Part shown: positions 57,199 through 64,000 of the stretch, one piece after another | Numbering within the stretch: the stretch's first letter is position 1 | How the letters are laid out: each line of letters begins with the position of its first letter | NCBI RefSeq assembly: GCF_902459585.1 | Contig: NZ_CABPSC010000015.1 | Location: 1 to 64,000, forward strand | Origin: Pandoraea nosoerga | GTDB taxonomy: Bacteria; Pseudomonadota; Gammaproteobacteria; Burkholderiales; Burkholderiaceae | Direction of reading: 5' to 3' | Length of the DNA stretch: 64,000 nucleotides | The notes under the pieces: generated by a model | What the model was told of the DNA's origin: nothing | What the model saw: the letters and a program-made list of their open reading frames with translations, nothing else | Databases searched by the model: none | Position numbers and translations under genes: made by a program

Positions 57199-58898
57199 AT
57201 CCCGTCACGCTGGCGGTCCTCAAGGGCCGGCTGGAGCAGATCGCCGACGAAATGGACGCGACGCTCTACCGCAGCGCCTTCAACCCGATCATCGCCGAGG
57301 CCCATGATGCCTGCCACGGCATCTACGACGCGGCCAGCGGCGCCACGCTCGTGCAGGGCAAGTCGGGCCTGCCGGTCTTCGTCGGCGCCATGGCCTTCGC
57401 CGTGCAGGCGGCCGCGCGCGCCGCGGCCGAGCGCGGCGGCATGGTCGAGGGCGACGTCTGGCTGTTCAACGACCCCTACGAAGGCGGCACGCACGCCAAC
57501 GACTTCAAGCTCGTTCGCCCCGTCTTCCGTGACGGCCGGCTGTATTGTTTTCTCGCTTCGGCCGCGCATTGGCACGACGTGGGCGGCGCAGTGCCGGGCA
57601 ACTACAACCCGGCGGCGACCGAGTGCTGGCAGGAGGCGGTGCAGATCCCGCCGGTGCGCATCGTGCGCGGCGGCGAACTCGACGCCGACGTGCTCGCCAT
57701 TCTCAAGGCCAACACGCGTTTGCCCGATAGCCTCTGGGGCGATCTGAACGGGCAGTTGGCGGCGCTCGAACTGGGCGGGCGACGCCTGTCCGATCTGCTC
57801 GACGAATACGGCGACGCCACGGTGCAGGAGGCGCTCGCCCAGTTGCGCGAGCGCGCCGTGAAACTGATGCGCGCTCACGTGGGTGCGCTGCCCGACGGCG
57901 AATACGTTTATCGCGACACGCTCGACAACGACGGCGTGCGCGACGAGCCGCTCACCATCGCGCTGCGCATGCGCGTGGCGGGCGACACGCTCACGCTGGA
58001 CTTCACCGGCACGTCGCCGGCGTGCATGGGGCCGGTAAACATCTCGCGCGCCACGGCCATTGCGGCGTGTTACGTCGCGCTCAAGCACCTGTTCCCGGAC
58101 GTGCCCGCCAACGCCGGCGTGCTCGACGCCGTGCGCTTCGAGCTGCCCGAAGGGCTGCTCATCTCCGCGCAACGCCCGCGTCCGGTCGGCGGCTACACCG
58201 AGACCATCCTGCGCATGATCGACGTGATCTTCTGCGCCATGGCGCAGGCCGCTCCCGAGCGCGCCATGGCGCAGGCCTACGGCACCATCAACGCGCTGTC
58301 GATCGCGGGCTATCGCACCGATGCGGCGCGCAAGGGCCAGCGCTGGGTAATGTTCAGCTTCTTCGGCGGCGGCCATGGCGGTCACAGCGACGGCGACGGC
58401 CTGTCGCACGGCAACGCCCCGATCTCGACGGCCACCATTCCGCCGGTGGAGATTCTCGAAGCCGCTTATCCCGTGCGTTTCACGCAATGGGCCCTGCGCC
58501 CCGACTCCGCCGGCGACGGCGAGCATCGCGGCGGACTCGGCGCCATCTACGAAATCGAGCTGCTCGAAGACAGTGCCGAGGCTTTCGTGTTCGGCGAGCG
58601 CGGGCGCTCGGCGCCGCAGGGCATTGCCGGCGGCCGGGCATCGGTGCCCAACGTCTTTCGCTATCAGCGCGAGGGGCAGTGGCATACGCCGCCGATGGCC
58701 TCGAAGATGCTCGGCATCAAGCTCGCGCGCGGCGAGCGCGTCCGGCTGGAGACGCCGGGCGGCGGCGGCTACGGCGACCCGGCCCGGCGCGACACGCGCC
58801 AGCGCGAACACGATCGTGCGATGGGCTATGTGACAGGGGCGAAGGCGGATACCCGCGCTGACGCCGCCGACCAGGCAACGAAGGAGCAACAGGCATGA
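57192..58898 (+). CDS. hyuB: Hydantoinase B/oxoprolinase-family protein
   Basis: A 568-aa HyuB-type subunit. DPVTLAVLKGRLEQIADEMDATLYRSAFNPIIAEAHDACHGIYD at the N-terminus and DPYEGGTHANDFKLVRPVF are conserved in HyuB, acetone carboxylase alpha and 5-oxoprolinase. The C-terminal GERVRLETPGGGGYGDP is also diagnostic. With HyuA it forms an ATP-dependent amidohydrolase for hydantoin-like or oxo-ring amides, or an ATP-dependent carboxylase. It starts inside the end of the LeuD-like gene and overlaps hyuA by four bases. Confidence 0.9.
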   Translation: MLDPVTLAVLKGRLEQIADEMDATLYRSAFNPIIAEAHDACHGIYDAASGATLVQGKSGLPVFVGAMAFAVQAAARAAAERGGMVEGDVWLFNDPYEGGTHANDFKLVRPVFRDGRLYCFLASAAHWHDVGGAVPGNYNPAATECWQEAVQIPPVRIVRGGELDADVLAILKANTRLPDSLWGDLNGQLAALELGGRRLSDLLDEYGDATVQEALAQLRERAVKLMRAHVGALPDGEYVYRDTLDNDGVRDEPLTIALRMRVAGDTLTLDFTGTSPACMGPVNISRATAIAACYVALKHLFPDVPANAGVLDAVRFELPEGLLISAQRPRPVGGYTETILRMIDVIFCAMAQAAPERAMAQAYGTINALSIAGYRTDAARKGQRWVMFSFFGGGHGGHSDGDGLSHGNAPISTATIPPVEILEAAYPVRFTQWALRPDSAGDGEHRGGLGAIYEIELLEDSAEAFVFGERGRSAPQGIAGGRASVPNVFRYQREGQWHTPPMASKMLGIKLARGERVRLETPGGGGYGDPARRDTRQREHDRAMGYVTGAKADTRADAADQATKEQQA

Positions 58899-60964
58899 GT
58901 GCAGTCGCCATCCCCCAATCCCCGCTCGTCGTTGGCGTCGACGTGGGCGGAACCTTTACCGATCTGTTCGTGCTCGACGAGGCGGCCGGCGTGGCGCGCA
59001 TCGTGAAGGTGCCGTCCACGCGCGGCGAGGAAGCGCGCGGCTTCATGAACGGAATCGAGCGCGTCGATGCGTCGGGCAAGGGCGGCGCCGCGGCGATCGC
59101 CACCATCGTGCATGGCACGACGGTGGGCACGAACGCGCTGCTCGAGCGCAAGGTCGCCCGCACGGGCATCATCACCACGGCAGGCTTTCGCGACGTGCTC
59201 GAGATGCGCCGCCGCGACCGGCCGGCCACGTGGGGCCTGCGCGGCAATTTCACGCCCATCGTGCCGCGCGATCTGCGGCTCGAAGTCGACGAGCGCGTGC
59301 TGGCCGACGGCACGGTGCACACCGAAGTCGATATCGCGCAGGTCGAGGCCGCGGCACGCGCGCTGCTCGAAGCGGGATGCGAAGCGGTTTGCGTGTTCTT
59401 CGTCAACGCCTACGCGAATCCGGTAAACGAGCAACGGGCGGTCGCCGCGGTGCGTGCGTTGTGGCCCAATGGCAACGTGACGGCCGCCACCGAAGTGCTG
59501 CCCGAGATCCGCGAGTTCGAGCGCTGCTCGACCGCGACGCTCAACGCGTCGCTGCAGCCGGTGGTGGGCGGCTATCTCACGCGGCTCGCGCGCGACCTGC
59601 AGGCGCAGGGCTTCGGCGGCGAACTGCTCGTGGTGCAGAGCAATGGCGGGATCATGTCGCGCGAGACGGCGAGCGACGTGCCGGTGCGCACGGCACTCTC
59701 GGGCCCCGCGGCCGGCGTGATCGCATGCGCGGCCATTGCGCGCGCGGCCGGTTTCGCCAACGTGGTCACGGGCGACATGGGCGGCACGTCGTTCGACGTG
59801 TCGCTGGTCGCGGGCGGCGAAGCCTCGCTCTCTGCGCAGACGTCCATCGAATTCGGCATGGTCGTGCGCTCGCCGATGATCCAGATCGAGACGATCGGTG
59901 CGGGCGGCGGCTCGATTGCGTCCGTCGATGCGGGCGGCCTGCTGCAGGTCGGCCCCGAGTCGGCCGGCAGCGTGCCGGGGCCGGCGTGCTATGGGCGCGG
60001 CAATTCGCGCCCCACCGTCACGGACGCCAACGTGCTGCTCGGCCGCATTGCCGCCGACCGGCCGTTGGGCGGCGGGTTGCTGGCAAAGCTCGACGCGAGC
60101 CTGGCCGAACGCGCGATCGGCGAGCACGTGGCCGAGCCGCTCGGACTCGACGTCCACGCGGCGGCCGAAGCCATTCTCACCGTTGCCAATGCGAAGATGG
60201 CCGGCGCCATTCGCGTGGTCTCGATCGAACGCGGCCACGATCCGCGCCAGTTCGCCTACATGCCGTTCGGCGGCGGGGGCGCGCTGCACGTGTGCGCGAT
60301 GATGCGCGAGGTCGGCACCACGACCGGCATCGTGCCGCGCTATCCGGGTGTGACCTCCGCGCTCGGCTGCGTGATCGCCGACATGCGGCACGACAGCGTG
60401 CAGACGCTCAACCAGCCGCTCGCCGCGCTCGACACGGACGATCTCGTCGCGCGCGTGGAGGCGCTGGGGCAGGCATGCCAGCAACGCCTCGACTCGGCCG
60501 GCGTGCGCTTCGACGCCGTGCGCGAAGTCATCGAACTCGACATGCTCTACGTGGGCCAGAGCCACACGGTGCGGGTGCCGGTGGCGCGCGAGGCGCTCGA
60601 TCGCGAAGGTATTGCACGGGCATTCGAGACCGCGTATCGCGAGGCTTTCGGGCGCGCGCTCGACGGCATTGCGGTGCGCATCATGAACCTGCGCTATGCG
60701 CGCATAGGCGTGCGTCCGAAGTTCGACCTCGCGGTGCTCGCGCCGCAAGCGACCGAAATGCCGGCGCCGCTCGGCACGCAGCGCGTCTATCACGCGGGCC
60801 AGTGGTGGGACGCCGTGCGGCATGCACGCCTGGACCTGCCGGTCGGCGCCGTGGTCGCGGGGCCCGCCATCCTCGAACAGTCCGACACGACGATCTGGCT
60901 CGAACCCGGTTTCTCCGGGCGCGTCGATGCGCTGGGCAATCTGCTCATCACGCGCGACGCCTGA
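58895..60964 (+). CDS. hyuA: Hydantoinase A/oxoprolinase-family protein (ATP-binding subunit)
   Basis: A 689-aa HyuA-type subunit. VVGVDVGGTFTDLFVLDEAAG at the N-terminus is the ASKHA ATP-binding start, HGTTVGTNALLERK follows, and VTGDMGGTSFDVSLVAGGE near residue 290 is the second phosphate-binding motif. HyuA/HyuB act together as ATP-dependent N-methylhydantoinase, 5-oxoprolinase-like enzyme or acetone-carboxylase relative. With an amidase directly downstream, ring opening of a cyclic imide or hydantoin is favoured here. The start overlaps the hyuB stop (ATGA at 58895). Confidence 0.92.
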   Translation: MSAVAIPQSPLVVGVDVGGTFTDLFVLDEAAGVARIVKVPSTRGEEARGFMNGIERVDASGKGGAAAIATIVHGTTVGTNALLERKVARTGIITTAGFRDVLEMRRRDRPATWGLRGNFTPIVPRDLRLEVDERVLADGTVHTEVDIAQVEAAARALLEAGCEAVCVFFVNAYANPVNEQRAVAAVRALWPNGNVTAATEVLPEIREFERCSTATLNASLQPVVGGYLTRLARDLQAQGFGGELLVVQSNGGIMSRETASDVPVRTALSGPAAGVIACAAIARAAGFANVVTGDMGGTSFDVSLVAGGEASLSAQTSIEFGMVVRSPMIQIETIGAGGGSIASVDAGGLLQVGPESAGSVPGPACYGRGNSRPTVTDANVLLGRIAADRPLGGGLLAKLDASLAERAIGEHVAEPLGLDVHAAAEAILTVANAKMAGAIRVVSIERGHDPRQFAYMPFGGGGALHVCAMMREVGTTTGIVPRYPGVTSALGCVIADMRHDSVQTLNQPLAALDTDDLVARVEALGQACQQRLDSAGVRFDAVREVIELDMLYVGQSHTVRVPVAREALDREGIARAFETAYREAFGRALDGIAVRIMNLRYARIGVRPKFDLAVLAPQATEMPAPLGTQRVYHAGQWWDAVRHARLDLPVGAVVAGPAILEQSDTTIWLEPGFSGRVDALGNLLITRDA

Positions 60965-60988
60965 GCCCCACCACAGGAGATTCGGCTC

Positions 60989-61606
60989 ATGAGCCCGACC
61001 GCAAGATTCGATGCGACGCGCACTGCGCTCGTCATCGTCGATCTACAGAACGATTTCATTACGCCCGGCGGCGCCTACGATCGGGGGGGCGCGACAACGG
61101 CCGAGGCGCAGGCGCTGCCCGCGCGCCTTGCGCCTGTCGCCCGCTCGCTCAAGGCGGCCGGCGGCTACGTGGCGGCAAGCCAGTTCACGCTTTGGCCCGA
61201 CGCGCACGGCGAGCCGATGATCTCGCCGCACCTGAAGCAATTGCGCCCGTTCCTGCGGCGCGGCGACTTCGTGGCGGGCACGAACGGGCACGCCACGGTG
61301 GCGTCGTTGGCCGGACACGTCGACGTCTCGGTGTGGAAGGTCGCCTATTCCGCCTTCTTCAATACGCAGCTCGACTGGGTGCTGCGGCGAGCCGGCATCG
61401 ACACGGTGGCGGTGTGCGGCATCGTGACGAATGGCGGCGTGGCCAGCACGGCGCGCGACGCCCACATGCGCGATTACCGCGTGCTCGTGCTCGCCGACGG
61501 CTGCGCCGCGTCGACTCCAGCGGCGCACGACGCCGCGCTCGCCGATCTGCGCACGGTCGGCGAAATCGTCACTTGCGAGGCCTTCGCGGGCCGGATCGCA
61601 GCATGA
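60989..61606 (+). CDS. Isochorismatase-family cysteine hydrolase (probable amidase)
   Basis: A 205-aa protein. The catalytic triad is complete by motif: Asp18 in VIVDLQNDF, Lys in VWKVAYSAFF, and Cys143 in VCGIVTNGGV. Members with this triad include N-carbamoylsarcosine amidase, maleamate amidohydrolase, nicotinamidase and ureidoacrylate amidohydrolase. Directly after hyuAB, it could remove the ring-derived amide or carbamoyl group. It starts 25 nt after hyuA and overlaps the flavoprotein ATG by four bases. The exact substrate cannot be named. Confidence 0.9.
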   Translation: MSPTARFDATRTALVIVDLQNDFITPGGAYDRGGATTAEAQALPARLAPVARSLKAAGGYVAASQFTLWPDAHGEPMISPHLKQLRPFLRRGDFVAGTNGHATVASLAGHVDVSVWKVAYSAFFNTQLDWVLRRAGIDTVAVCGIVTNGGVASTARDAHMRDYRVLVLADGCAASTPAAHDAALADLRTVGEIVTCEAFAGRIAA

Positions 61607-63036
61607 GCGCACACGGCATGACGGAAGGCCCCGTCGTTCGAAAGGGGCGCCCGCCCGTCGACGACCTGCCGCAGGTGAGCGTGGTGATCGTCGGCGCGGG
61701 CGCGTGCGGGCTGACGGCCGCGCTCGTGCTGCAGGACGCCGGCGTCGACTGCGTGCTGCTCGAGCGCGACGCCGTGCCGAGCGGCTCGAGCGCGCTGTCA
61801 TCGGGTTTCATTCCGGCCGCGGGCAGCGCCGTGCAGCGTGCTGCCGGCATCGACGATAGTCCGGCGCGGTTCGCGGACGACATCATGCGCAAGACCAGGG
61901 GCACCGCCGCCGCGCATCTGGTGGCGGCGTACACCCAGGCGTCGGGACCGGCCATCGATGCGCTGGCGCGCCACGGCCTGACGTTCGACGTGCTCGACGG
62001 CTTTCTGTATCCCGGACACAGCGTGCGCCGCATGCACAGCCTGCCCGAGCGTACCGGTGCGGCCCTCATGGCGGCGCTCGAGCGCGCGGTGCTGGCAACC
62101 GACGCCGCCATTCTCACGCGCACGCTCGTGCGCGAGCTGTGGCTCGACGACGCCGGCCGCGTGCAGGCCGTGGGGGGCGTGCGGCCCGACGGCGCGATGG
62201 AGTACCTGGGGTGCGACATGCTGCTGCTCGCCTGCAACGGTTTCGGCGGCAATGCGGCGCTGCGTGCCGAATGGCTGCCGGAGATGGCCCACGCCGTGTA
62301 TGGCGGCCACGAGGGCAACGACGGCAGCGCGCTGCTGTGGGGCAGGGCGCTCGGTGCGGCGCAGGCCGATCTGGGCGGCTATCAGGGCCATGGCTCGTGG
62401 GCGAGCCCGCATGGGGTGCTGATCTCGTGGGCCGTCATCATGGATGGCGGCGTGCAGGTCAATCGTGAAGGCCGGCGTTTTCACGACGAAACGCACGGCT
62501 ATTCAGAGGCGGCCGTCAACGTGCTGGCGCAGCCGGGCGGCGTCGCGTGGAACGTGTTCGATGCGAAAACGCTCGCGCTTGCGCGCACATTCCCCGACTT
62601 CCGGGAGGCCGAAGCCGCGGGCGCGCTCAAGCGCTGCGCCGACGTCGACGCGCTTGCCGCCGCGATCGGATGCGACGCGGCCGCGCTGCGCGCCACGCTC
62701 GACGGCGTGAGGCCCGATGCCACGCCGGCCGACGGGCGGCGCTTCACCCGAACGCTCCATGCGCCGTATTACGCCGTCAAGGTCACGGGGGCGCTGTTTC
62801 ACACCCAGGGTGGCCTCGACATCGACGCACACTGCCGCGTGCTGCGCACCGACGGTTCGCCGTTTCCCAATCTATTGGCCGCCGGCGGCGCGGCGCGAGG
62901 CGTATCGGGCAACGCCGTATGGGGCTACTTGTCCGGCAACGGATTGCTCTCGGCCGTGGCGGGCGGGTATCTGGCCGCCACGACCGCCATCGCAACGCTC
63001 GGCGCTGCATCACATTCTCAGGAGACTTGCGCATGA
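61603..63036 (+). CDS. FAD-dependent oxidoreductase, fumarate-reductase/tricarballylate-dehydrogenase-like
   Basis: A 477-aa flavoprotein. SVVIVGAGACGLTAALVLQDAGVDCVLLER is the FAD Rossmann motif, NREGRRFHDETHGYSEA resembles the catalytic-region segment of the soluble fumarate reductase/ketosteroid dehydrogenase family, and AAGGAARGVSGNAVWGYLSGNGLLSA closes the FAD site. Such enzymes introduce or reduce a double bond next to a carboxyl or carbonyl. In this operon it could desaturate a substituted succinate or imide, creating the maleate-type substrate of the LeuCD-like enzyme. The start overlaps the amidase stop; the longer upstream frame is the hyuA region in another frame. Confidence 0.83.
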   Translation: MSAHGMTEGPVVRKGRPPVDDLPQVSVVIVGAGACGLTAALVLQDAGVDCVLLERDAVPSGSSALSSGFIPAAGSAVQRAAGIDDSPARFADDIMRKTRGTAAAHLVAAYTQASGPAIDALARHGLTFDVLDGFLYPGHSVRRMHSLPERTGAALMAALERAVLATDAAILTRTLVRELWLDDAGRVQAVGGVRPDGAMEYLGCDMLLLACNGFGGNAALRAEWLPEMAHAVYGGHEGNDGSALLWGRALGAAQADLGGYQGHGSWASPHGVLISWAVIMDGGVQVNREGRRFHDETHGYSEAAVNVLAQPGGVAWNVFDAKTLALARTFPDFREAEAAGALKRCADVDALAAAIGCDAAALRATLDGVRPDATPADGRRFTRTLHAPYYAVKVTGALFHTQGGLDIDAHCRVLRTDGSPFPNLLAAGGAARGVSGNAVWGYLSGNGLLSAVAGGYLAATTAIATLGAASHSQETCA

Positions 63037-63908
63037 CGACATCGTCGTCTCTCAAACCGCGGCTTGCCGATCGGCTCGGACAAGGCGTGTTGCTCGCGCC
63101 CGGCGTGTACGACGCGCTGTCCGCGCTCGTCGCCGCGCAAGCCGGCTTCGACGCGCTGTATCTGTCGGGCGCGTCCATTGCCTACACGCGGCTCGCTCGC
63201 TCCGACATCGGGCTCACGACCTATCCCGAAGTGGAGGACACGCTCGCGCGCATTGCCGAGCGCGTGCCGGTGCCCGTGATCGTCGACGCCGACACGGGCT
63301 TCGGCAACGCGTTGAACGTCAAGCGGACCGTGCGCGGTTTCGAGCGCGCCGGCGCGGCCATGATCCAGTTGGAAGACCAGACGTTTCCGAAGCGCTGCGG
63401 GCATCTCGACGGCAAGGGCGTCGTGAGCGTCCAGGAAATGGCGGGCAAGGTGCGCGCGGCGGTCGACGCGCGGCACGACGCCGGCACGCTGATCCTCGCG
63501 CGCACCGATGCGGTGGCCGTCGAAGGGCTCGATGCCGCGCTCGATCGCGCCGAGCGCTATCTCGAAGCGGGCGCGGACGCGTTGTTCATCGAAGCGTTGC
63601 GCACGACCGAGCAGATGGCCGCGGCATGCGAGCGCTTCGCCGCGCGCGTGCCGCTGCTCGCCAATATGGTCGAGGGCGGCAAGACGCCGGTGCACAGTGC
63701 CCGGGCGCTGGCCGACATCGGTTTTCGCATCGTCATCTTCCCCGGCGGCACGGCGCGCGCGGTCGCGCACGCGCTGCAGGGGTATTACGCGAACCTTCGC
63801 GAGCACGGAACGACCGCCGCCTGGCGCGACCGCATGCTCGACTTCGACGGGCTCAACGCCGTGATCGGCACGCCCGAACTGCTGGCCGAGGGAAAGCGCT
63901 ACGAATGA
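63033..63908 (+). CDS. Isocitrate lyase/PEP mutase-family C-C lyase
   Basis: A 291-aa TIM-barrel enzyme. VLLAPGVYDALSALVAAQAGFDALYLSG opens the barrel, VIVDADTGFGN binds metal, EDQTFPKRCGHL carries the lyase loop KRCGH with Cys122, and ILARTDAVAVEGLDAALDRAERYLEAGADALFIEA is typical. Relatives include 2-methylisocitrate lyase and 2,3-dimethylmalate lyase, which split a substituted malate to pyruvate and another carboxylate. Oxaloacetate decarboxylase- and carboxy-PEP-type activities are alternatives. It is the last gene of the operon seen (ATGA overlap; CAGGAGA ribosome site). The 92 bp to the window end contain no supported gene. Confidence 0.88.
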   Translation: MTTSSSLKPRLADRLGQGVLLAPGVYDALSALVAAQAGFDALYLSGASIAYTRLARSDIGLTTYPEVEDTLARIAERVPVPVIVDADTGFGNALNVKRTVRGFERAGAAMIQLEDQTFPKRCGHLDGKGVVSVQEMAGKVRAAVDARHDAGTLILARTDAVAVEGLDAALDRAERYLEAGADALFIEALRTTEQMAAACERFAARVPLLANMVEGGKTPVHSARALADIGFRIVIFPGGTARAVAHALQGYYANLREHGTTAAWRDRMLDFDGLNAVIGTPELLAEGKRYE

Positions 63909-64000
63909 AGCGCGCCCGGCCCAACGGCCGGCGCGTTGTCCGGTGGCAGCGGCGTGTCACGTGGGTCACGCCGTCGTCAGACGCCTGCCGCAGCACATCG

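Noticed and set aside
59230-61602. Long in-frame upstream extension of the flavoprotein
   Set aside because: The extension reads hyuA and the amidase gene in another frame and is arginine-rich. The FAD motif begins only after the ATG at 61603, which overlaps the amidase stop in normal operon fashion.
63909-64000. Possible 3' end of a minus-strand gene at the window edge
   Set aside because: Minus-strand frames are open for a few codons, but no family can be recognised in under 30 residues.

Overview
The window is a GC-rich chromosomal segment from a beta-proteobacterium of the order Burkholderiales, most likely Pandoraea or a close relative. I infer this from the housekeeping gene order (carA-leuE-carB-greA, yhbY / rlmE-ftsH-folP-glmM, pstSCAB-phoUBR-ppk/ppx), two Burkholderia-type trimeric porins, and the GC-biased third codon positions throughout. 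Genus assignment is inference; no rRNA is present.

Layout. 1-5.6 kb: accessory metabolism, with the start of an allantoicase, a dctA-type dicarboxylate symporter, an SDR-trehalase pair and a FadR-type GntR regulator. 5.7-18.5 kb: core genes, namely carbamoyl-phosphate synthase split by a LeuE-like exporter, greA, a DUF4149 membrane protein, yhbY, rlmE, ftsH, folP and glmM. 19-31.5 kb: a phosphate-response block of pstSCAB-phoU-phoB-phoR, convergent ppk1, divergent ppx, an OlsB-like ornithine-lipid acyltransferase and sixA. Pho-box-like direct repeats precede pstS, ppk1 and olsB, so polyphosphate and phosphorus-free lipid synthesis may share control with phosphate uptake. 31.6-42.7 kb: tRNA-Pro, a TetR-controlled membrane protein, an MHYT-GGDEF-EAL protein, an MscS channel, a collagen-like hypothetical protein, a porin, rpsU, a WbuC-like cupin, a CsgG-like lipoprotein and tRNA-Arg.

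43-64 kb is an accessory catabolic island. Its first half is a cupin dioxygenase-like protein, two SDRs, an MFS transporter, an IclR regulator and a porin. Its second half is one tightly packed operon: UTRA-type GntR regulator, complete Liv-type ABC importer, LeuCD-like hydro-lyase, HyuB/HyuA (oxoprolinase/N-methylhydantoinase type), isochorismatase-family amidase, fumarate-reductase-like flavoprotein and an isocitrate-lyase/PEP-mutase-family lyase. Together these suggest uptake and breakdown of a substituted cyclic imide or related ring amide: ring opening, deamidation, hydration of a substituted maleate, and cleavage to a 2-oxo acid plus a carboxylate. I know of no characterised pathway with this exact set, so it is the best candidate for a new system here. 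A near-identical 35-bp promoter/operator element precedes both the island porin and this operon.

Intergenic DNA repeatedly carries GC-rich minisatellites with 8-13-nt units, and several clear palindromic operators are described individually.
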